Source: Rapana venosa
Taxonomy: Eukaryota > Mollusca > Gastropoda > Neogastropoda > Muricidae
Direction: 5' to 3'
Assembly: GCA_028751875.1 (NCBI GenBank)
Contig: CM054155.1
Span: forward strand, 991,356-1,055,355
Length of the DNA: 64,000 nucleotides
Part shown: one piece after another, positions 26,501-37,700 of the stretch
How positions within the stretch are numbered: the stretch's first letter is position 1
Layout: every line of letters starts with the position of its first letter
Notes under the pieces: model-generated
What the model was told of the DNA's origin: nothing
Databases searched by the model: none
What the model saw: the letters and a program-made list of their open reading frames with translations, nothing else
Program-made: the position numbers and the translations under genes

Positions 26501-29500
26501 ATGTATGTTTTGTGCCATCCAGAACATAGGGGGGTGTGTTACCAATGTGCGTGACATACTTTAGGTGGCTATGTGTGTGGGGTTCACATTTTACATTACT
26601 ATGTATGTTTTGTGCCATCCAGAACATAGGGGGGTGTGTTACCAATGTGCGTGACATACTTTAGGTGGCTGTGTGTGTGAGGTTCACATTTTACATTACT
26701 ATGTATGTTTTGTGCCATCCAGAACATAGGGGGGTGTGTTACCAATGTGCGTGACATACTTTAGGTGGCTATGTGTGTGGGGTTCCCATTTTACATTACT
26801 CCCAGCCTTTGAAAATCCAAAAACGGCATTGGGGGAAGGGGTGTTGGTGGGGGGGGTTGGTCCCCTTAATCCACCCCCCCCCCCCCCCCCCCCCCCCCAA
26901 ACCAACAAAAGGAAGGGTCAGGGCGTTGTACCCCTGAAGCTGCAGCATCTTTCATGATTAAAGGAGTTAACCTTTTATCTCCTAACAAGATGGTGTAATC
27001 ATGAAAAAAAACAACACCACCCAGTGTGCCAGGCATTAAAACAACAGGGCCATAGGTGGAAACTTAAAGTAGTGATCACTTATCACATCTGCTTTCAGGA
27101 ACAACGAAATCAGAAGATAAAATCATTTAGAGATGAGCGTTGAGCACCAGGTGCAATCACAGCTTAAGTCCCAAAGCTTTTGGGGAAAAGAGAAATGGAT
27201 GGCAGATGAATGAATCTATGCATTGTACCACTTTTCTCAGTATGTATGCATGTTAAGTTCTACCTTACACCACACCACACCACACCACACCACACCACAC
27301 AACACCATACCACACCACACCACACTATACCTACACCACATCACACCACACTACATGACACCACACTACACCACACCACATCACACCAAACCACATCACA
27401 TCACACCACAATACATGACACCACACTACACCACACCACACTACACTACACTACACTACACCACGCCACACTACACCACACTACACTACACCACACCACA
27501 GGGGGACGGGATAGCCTAGTGGTCAGAACAATGCGCTCGCAATCTGACAACCCGGGTTCGATTCCCGTTCAAGGGGATATTTTCCTCTGGAGTTATCATT
27601 AGTGCAGACTCCACTCTCCCCAAAAGTCCTTTGGATGAGACTATAAACCGAGGTCCCGTATGCGAATGCACGCAGAATATCTTGCGCACATGTTAAATCC
27701 TGTTCCGCTTTTCGTAAGAGTAGGCCCTTGTGTGCCGGTGGGACAAGATGACAGAATTCACAAATCCACATACACACGTGGATTGGATGTAAAAAAGCCC
27801 ATAAGTGCTTATTCCGTTATCCTCAATATAAAAGAATGAAATAGATAAAATAAAACTACACTACACTACACCAAACTACACCACACTGCACTACACTACA
27901 CCACACTACACTGCACTGCACTACACTACACTGCACTACACTGCACTGCACTACACTACACTGCACCACACCACACCACACTACACTCCACTACACTACA
28001 CCACACCACACTGCACTACACCACACCACACTTTTTGTATGTTCAGAACCATTTTCTTCAATGTTCTATGCTCTTTGAAATATTTTAATTCATAATTTTC
28101 ATCTTTTGATTTATTCTTAAAAAATTTGGTTTGATGATTTGTATTCACCTGTTTGTGCTGGTCCTTGTGACCCAGTGTACTCTGACCCTGCCGCAGCCTG
28201 AATTTTTTCACCTGATCCACGAACTCAAATCTCCCCCATCACCACCACCCAGTGTTCGCCACTCCACTACTATGACATCAACTGCTGCAGACATAAAGGC
28301 ATTGTCCTCACGTGATTTCTTCCCTATACAGTCTGAACTGAAACAGTATCTTTCAAACTTAGGAATTTACTGCAGCAAAACCTGACGAGGAACACGTGCA
28401 GGCAGACGTCATCGCCTGCAGCGTGCTTCCCTTACATCCGTCTCCCCCATCACCTCTGACGTCACTGCCACAACGCCCACAACCAGCCGCAGCACTCCAC
28501 ATCTTTGTGCTCCAGATGCTCCATCCTCTGCCTGTGACTCTGATAATAATAAGTGTTCTGAAAGCAGTGTGTATCACAGTGTGCATCAGACTATAGATCC
28601 CCCTGTTAAACCAGTCCTTTCACCATCTTCCACACCTGACTGGCCATCTCTACTCTGGTCTGCTCTTCCACTGCACACATCTCTACCATCATCCCCGTCC
28701 TCTTTCTTTGATAGTCACCCTCACTCTCCACAGTCATCTTCAACCTCTTTGCCTCCCTCAAACCTTCTTCACATATGTTTTCTAAATGCGCAGTCTGTTT
28801 GCCCAGATGGTAAAGCTGACCTTCTTTCTGATTTATATCTGAACAGAAAATTGATCTAATCTTTCTCACAGAAACCTGGCTTAACCACAAGGTCATGAAA
28901 CCTAAGATTTAAACAACTGACACCACCTGGCTATACAACTCTTTCTTTCCCCCGACCTTCCCGTGGAGGTGGCATTGCCATAGTTTACAAAGACACACTG
29001 CATCCAGCTCTTTCTTTCTGCCACTCTTTACCTATCTCACCTGAATTTTTTTAAGTCTGTGAACTCAACCTCACCTTACCCAGTCATTCTATTACTTTCT
29101 GCTGCCTTTACCGCCCACCTCCCAGCCGTAAGAACAAACTGACATCTTCAGTTTTCCATCAAGAATTTCAATCTCTCCTCGATCACTACAGCCTCTCTCC
29201 CAAGAAGCTTTTCATTCTTGGTGACTTTAATTCACTTCGACAACCAATCTTCTCCTGATGTCAAGTGTCTTTCTCTTTCTTTGTCAAATCACTCTCTCTC
29301 CCAGCTGGTGAATGAAGCAACACACAGATCAGGTCATATCTTAGACTGGCTCATCACTGATGTTTCACAAGATCTCGTCACCTCTATCTCCGTCACTGAC
29401 CAACTGCTTTCTGATCATTCTGCCATTCTTTTCTTCCTTAACATTGCAAAACCTTTCAAAAAGAAGAAGTGCATCACCCGTCGTAACCTCAAGGCTATTG

Positions 29501-31692
29501 ACATTCAAACTTTCTCTTCCCAAGCTGCTGAACGCCTATCACAAATCCCTGAAGACACTGACCCTTCTAAACATTATAACGCTATTCTCAGCCAACTGCT
29601 TGATGAGCATGCACCTCCCACTGACCATATTCTGCCTGATAGGCCTTTCGCCCCATGGTACACCCATGATATCCTGGTGGCAAGGCGCAAACGCTGACAA
29701 CTAGAATGGCAGTGGCGAAAAACAAAAACTGAAATAAACAAACAGCTCTTTCGAAAACAAATCAACAAAGTAAAAACCTTAATCCACACAGCCAAGACAA
29801 ACTACTACTCTGCTCAAGTTCTCAATGCAACATCCATGAAATCTCTTTTTTCCCTCACCTCAACTCTTCTTGGATCTGCAAAGACAAGCCCTCTGCCTAC
29901 TGTTCACAGTCACTCTGAACTTCCTGATATATTTTCTTCATTCTTTTCAGACAAAGTCCGTAACATTCGCTCCAGACTGGATCAGACTCCCTTCCAACCT
30001 GTACCTCCTGATCCCCAATTCACTGGCATCCTCTCCTTTCCTTTCAGCCAAAAAGTGAGGAAGAAATCAGGAAATTATAAATGAAATGACCATAAAATCA
30101 TGTGATCTTGATCCTATGCTGCTTCTTTTTCACGCAGTGCTTCCGCAGCTTATACCAACTATCACGAAGATTGTAAACTCATCTCTTCTTTCGGGAATTT
30201 TCCTTCAGAACTCAAAACTGCAATAGTTACACCTCTACTCAAAAAGCATGACCTCGACCCTAACATACTGGAAAATTACAGACCTGTTTCTAACCTACCT
30301 TTCATCTCCAAAGTCCTTGAAAAAGTAGTTCTGAAACAACTCAACAGCCATCTTCATTCAAATAGTCTCCTTCCCGCATTTCAGTCTGCCTATCGCGTCA
30401 ACCACAGCACTGAAACCACCCTAGTCCATACGTTAAACACGCTTCTAAACGCTTCTGACTCGGGGAAAATCTCTCTTCTCACTCTTCTCAACTTATCTGC
30501 AGCATTTGACACTATAGATCACTCTATCCTTCTCTCCCGTCTCCAAAAAATGTTTGGTATCAAAGGGCAGCCCTTACTGGTTTAGTTCATACCTCATGAC
30601 CGATTCCAGGACAGTCACAGTAAACAAAATTCAATCAATTCCTGCAAAACTGGAATGTGGAGTCCACAAGGATCAGTTCTGGGCTGTCCTGTCCTGTTCA
30701 CTCTCTACACTGTTCCACTCTCATACATAATAAACCGTCACCAGATCAACCATCATTTCTATGCTGATGACTCTCAGATTCAAAGCAGTGACACTCCTGA
30801 AAATCTGCCTTCTCTCTTGACAAATATGTCACCTTGCCTTCAAGACATTCAAAACTGGATGATACAAAACAAGTTACAGCTATATGTAGATAAAACCGAA
30901 GCCATGATTATAGGGACCAAACACAAACTCTCTTCCATCACAACAGATTCAATAGAATTTGGCAGTACATCAGTTCCGCTATCCACTGCAGTTAAGTATC
31001 TAGGTGTTGTTATTGACAACACACGCTCTATGCAAAAATTCATCACCCAGACCTGCCAGTCCTGCTACTATCAATTATGGCGTATAAGTGCAATCCGAAA
31101 TTATCTGTCCACTGATGCAACATCCAAACTTGTCACATCTCTTATTCTTTCACGTCTGGACTATTGTAATTCTCTTTCGGCTGGTCTGCCAGCATCATCT
31201 ATCCACTCCCTTCAACGCATACAAAACTGCAACTCGATTAGTCCTCAAAAAGAACAAATATGAGCATATTACTCCACTCCTGAAATCTCTCCACTGGTTG
31301 GCTGTGCCACAGAGAGTAAAGTACAAGATCAGTACCCTCTGTTACAAATGTCTCCACAAAACAGCACCCTCCTACCTCTGTGAATGTCTTAACCTGTACA
31401 GTCCTTCTCGTTCCCTCCGCTCTGCTGCAGATACCCTGGGCTTGCGAATACCTAGATTCAACCAATCCACTGTTGGCCGTCGCTCTTTCTCTATTTCTGG
31501 TCCATCAATCTGGAATGATCTCCTCTCCCTTCGTGAAAAGCCTACTTACGACAGCTTTAAATCCAGCCTCAAAACATACCCATTTCAAACCTAAGATTTT
31601 TACCCTCTTGTTTCATCTCATATCTGTCCCTGCCTTTAAAAGCAAAAATTCCATCACCCTGCTGAAATGTACAACCTGTGGTGTGTGTGTGT

Positions 31693-31739
<47 letters not shown>

Positions 31740-34700
31740 ATTTGAATTTGTTAGAATATTAACCACTAGACTGCCTTACCCCGGAAATTCTCCGGGGCTA
31801 AACGTGCACCCTATACGCCAACAACCCGGAAAATTTCCGGGGTGTCGAACTGAAGTAAACAAGCCTGCTTCCTTGACTACAGTTAAAGGGAAACAACTCC
31901 AAAATTAATGTCGGTCACTCTCCTGTTGCTTGGCAACATCGAGCTGCAAAAACCGTTTCAAAAACGATCGTTTTTTCGCTCGTATTTTGTGTTTTTATGC
32001 ATGACTGCTTGGGAAGTTCTTGTTCAAAATTGCTGACACTTCTTGTTGAAGGCATAAATACTTTACACAGCTGTAAAAGTGGCAAATAAAACTCCTAACA
32101 GTGATGACAACGATCGAGTATGATTCAGGAGATGGTGTATTTAAAAAACAATGAATGTTTGACATTTTTGTGATGGGGAGGTACTCAGAATGACAGTGGT
32201 GATGAAGAAATCGTATTTATGGTCGATTTTTTACATTTTAAATATATTTTCGCAGTGAAATATCATGCTAACTAATTTGAGATTGCCTCGAAGTAATCTA
32301 CAATATATATACTGTCATTGGGTAGACTATCAGGAATATTCATGTATTTGTTTCTGAGTAAGAGGGATATAAACATAGCAGTGGTACATAAGAATTTTAT
32401 TCCCCGGCATATAGGGTGCACTTGCACTGGGCAGTTAAGAGGTTAATCAATGTTGGTTGCTTGTGTGGGAGCGGATTGAATGGAAGCGCTCTGATTTGTA
32501 ATTGCAAGATATAGCGCTCTATAAATTCCATATATTATTATTATTATTATTATTATTACTACATTGCACTTCACTACACCACACCACACCCCACTTCACT
32601 ACGCTGCACCACACTATACTTCACCACACCACACCACACTTCACCACACTACACTGCACTACACTAGAGCACATTACACCACACCACACTGCGCTACACC
32701 ACACTACGCTAAACCATGCTACACTATGCTATGCTACGCTTACACATGCTACCACTACACTACAACACCACACACACTACGCTAACACCATGCTACACTA
32801 CACCATGCTACACCACACTACACTACGCTACGCTACGCTACGCTCACTACACTTACGCTACACTACACTACGCTACACTACACTACGCTACACCACACTA
32901 CACTACACTACGCTACACCACACTACACTATGCTACGCTACACTACGCTACACCACACCACACTATGCTACACTATGCTACACTACACCACACTACACAA
33001 CGCTACACCGCACTACACTACGCTAACGCTACACTTCACTACGCCACACCACACCACACTATGCTACGCTACACTACACTACGCTACGCTACGTACCGCT
33101 ACACTACACTACGCTACGCTACACCACACCACACAACACTACACCACTACCACGCTACACCACACCACACTACACTACGCTACACCACACTACGCTACAC
33201 CACACTACACTACGCTACACTACACCACACTACACTACGCTACACTACACTACGCTACACCACACTACGCTACACCACACTACGCTACACCACACCACAC
33301 TACACCACACTATGCTACACCACACTACGCTACCCACACCACACTACGCTACACCCACTACGCTACACCACACTACGCTACACCACAGTACACCACACCA
33401 CACTACACTACGCTACACACACTACACTACACTAACACCACAGCTACACTACCCACACCACACTACGCTACACCACACCACACCTACACTACGCTACACC
33501 ACACTACACTACGCTACACCACACTACACTACGCTACACCACACTACGTAATCACCCACACTACACTACGCTACACTACGCTACACACACTACGCTACAC
33601 CACACTACGCTATACTACACCACACTACGCTATGCTACACCACACTACGCTATGCTACACTACGCTACACCACACTACGCTATGCTACACCACACTACGC
33701 TATGCTACACCACACTACGCTATGCTACACTATGCTACACCACACTACGCTATGCTACACTACGCTATGCTACACCACACTACGCTATGCTACACTACGC
33801 TATGCTACACTACGCTACACCACACTACGCTATGCTACACTACGCTACACCACACTACACTACACCACGCTACGCCACACTACACTACACCACACTACGC
33901 TAACACACTACGCTACACTACCACTACGCTACACCAACCACCACAACTACACACCCAACTACGCTACACACACTCCGCTACACACACTACGCTACAACAC
34001 ACACGCTACACCACACTACTCCTACACCACCTAACTACTACAACCACACTACACTACACACACACACTACAACTACACTACACCACACTACCTACAACCC
34101 ACTACACCTACAACCTACACCCACTACACTACACCACACCACTTACACACACACTACACCACACCACGCTACACCACACTACACTACACCACGCTACACA
34201 CACACCACCCACACTAGCTACACTACGCTACACCACACTACACTACACCACACTACACTACACCACACTACACTACGCTACACCACACTACACTACACCA
34301 CACTACACTACACCACACACGTACACTACACACACTACACTACACACACTAACTACACTACACCACACCACGCTACGCTATGCTACACCACACTAACACT
34401 ACTCTACACTACACCCACACTACACTACAAACACACCACACTACACCACACTATGCTACACCACACTATGCTACACCACACCACACACACAACCAAACAA
34501 CACCACCGCTACACCACACTACACTACGTCTACACCAACACTACACTATGCTACGCTACACATACGCTACCTACACTACGCTACACCACACCACACTACG
34601 CTACACTACACATATGCTACACTACACCACACTACACACACGCTACACCGCACACACTACGCTACGCTACACTTCGACTACCCACACCACACCACACTAC

Positions 34701-37700
34701 GCACGCTACACTACGCTACGCACGCATACACTACACTACGCTACGCTACCTACACCACTCACACTACACAACACTAACACCACAACCACCTACACAATAC
34801 CCACACTACACTACGCTACACCACACTACACCACACTACACTACGCAACACCACACTACGCTACACCACACTACACTACGCTACACTACACCACACTACA
34901 CACACTAGCTACACCACACTACACTAGCACACACACTATGCTACACACACTACACACGCTACACGACGCTACACCACCACTACACTACGCTACACCACAC
35001 TACGCTACACCACACCACACTACAACCACTATGCTACACCACACTACGCTACAACACACACACTACGCTACACCACACTACACTACACTACGCTACACCA
35101 CACTGCACTACACTACACTACGCTACACCACACTACGCTACACCACACTACACTACACTACGCTACACCACACTACGCTACACCACACAACACTAACACA
35201 CTACACTACACCACACACACTACGCTACACCACTACTACGCTACACCACATACACAACGCTACACTCACTACGCTACACCACACACGCTACACCACACAT
35301 GCTACACCACACTACGCAATGCTACACCACACTACGCTATGCTACACTACGCTACACCACACTATGCTATGCTACACCACATACGCTATGCTACACCTCC
35401 ACCACTAACGCTATGCTACACCACACTAACGCTACACCACACTACCAATGCTACACCCACTACGCTAGCTAACACTAACGCTACACACACACTACGCTAC
35501 ACCACAACTACGCTATGCTCACTACGCTATGCTACACACACTACACCACACTACACTACACAACGCTACACCACACTACGCTACACCACAGCTACACTAC
35601 ACCACACTAGCGCTACACCACACCAACTACACCCCACTACGCTACACCACACTACCGCTGACACCACACTACGCTACACCACACTGACACTACACTACAG
35701 CTACACCCACTACACGACGCAACACACACTACACCACACAGCTACACCACACTACACTACACCACGCACAACACACAACCTACACTACGTACACTACGCT
35801 ACACCACACCACACTACACCACCTACACCACACTACGCTAACATCCACACTACACTACACACACTACACCACACACGCTACACCACACTACACACACACA
35901 CTACAACCACGCTAACGCTATGCTACACGCACACTACAACTATCTACACTACACACACACACTACAACACCACATCTAACCACACTATGCTACACACACT
36001 ATGCTACAACACAACACACAACTATACACAACACAACCTACGCAACACCACACTACGCTACACCACACCACATACACACGCTACGCTACTCCACACCACA
36101 CTATCGCTAACCACACAACCACACTACAACCACACAACCACGCTATCACCCACCTACACACGCTACACCACGCTCAACACTAGGCAGCAGTGCCGGCAGT
36201 GTTGCGCACCTTCTCCACATTCGCCACCCCTTCAGCATGAGCGTAACTGCCGATGTGGCCTCCAGAAAGCGAGGCACAGGCAAAGCACAGTGAGCGGCAC
36301 CTCATGCATTCTAGGCAGTCCAGAGCGTACGCAAATGCCAGGAGTCAGTTGGTCTGAAAATAACACCACGCAGAAAATGTTACGTCTTCAGCCTGTTTAG
36401 TTGATTCCCATTTCTGTGTCAGCATTGAAAGAAATAATAATAATAATAATACATGAAATATCATCAAAACAATACATGACAATAAAGCCCTATAAAGCAG
36501 AAACTGTTCACTTTTGTCTTAAAAAACTAAAAGGTTTAAAGGAACATTTGATGATAGACAAAGTAAATAAAAGAATGACATCCATGACACACATAAAATC
36601 AACAAAGTCACATTCCATTGGTTCCAGAACTGCTGATGTATGAGTGCAGTACAAATGTGACCAATTGATGAAAGGGTGAAAAATAGTCTTAATTAACCTG
36701 ATGCACAACACGTTAACTTTTTATTTAATATGTTTAGCTTTATATAGATACATGAAGCCAATCAACCCCAAAATACATGGAAAAGGGAGATAAATTGAAA
36801 AATAAAAAAGGCAGTGCTTTGTAGTAGAGTTATAAAATCAACATTCACAAGATATTGATATTATTCTTAAGGCTTAAACTGCCATCAACAGATGAAGATA
36901 AAAATAAACATATATATTACAAAATATATGTTGCATGCGCATGCATTTATGTAAATGGGAGAAAATAATCACCTAGTGAATCTTTGTGCCTTATGTTTGG
37001 GGATCCTATTGAAAGGATGCAAGGGAGGTCATAAGATTTGTAATTGTATCCAGCAAGTGGTCCAGTCTTAGCTGGGTAACACATAGCTCAAACATTGCAT
37101 TCCACTTGTATACTATCAAACACAGGGCAAGAGAAGTCAGGAGCAACTTTCATTCTCTGCAAAAGAGCAATCGGCGCAAATAAAGACTGTGCCAATGAAG
37201 ATACCTTTGTTTCTTGTGATGATTTATGTGAAAGTGAACTTCATATTGACACAACAAAACACGCTAACATCATTCAGATCAGATTTATTCAAAAAGAAAT
37301 CCATCCAAGAACTTAAAATCCTGATCTACTGAAAAAACTATGTAACAACCAGTCCTAAGTGACAACACTGTGGATGTCCCACTGCACTGTGCTGCATGAT
37401 TGAAGGTCGTCCGACTGTTCCTCCCAAGACGAGACTGGCTTAGAAACCAAGTTCTTGCTATCCATGGACTTTTGCTGGGGACAACTTTTTTGCTGCCAAG
37501 GGATATTTTACAGACACTAAATGCAGCATACATTTCTGCTTATCATCCCATCTAAAAAGAAACAAAATACAAAAAAAACCTTCATACACTGTGCTAACAA
37601 AAGTTTAGTTTAATTTAAGCCAAGTGATGTCAGACACTGCAGCCTTAATTTAAAATTAAAATCAATACATACCTTGCACTCTCTGATCTCGAGACATCAG

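Noticed and set aside
27501..27570. tRNA gene
   Set aside because: A and B boxes are present but the cloverleaf is not maintained, and the sequence recurs with a common body as a SINE.
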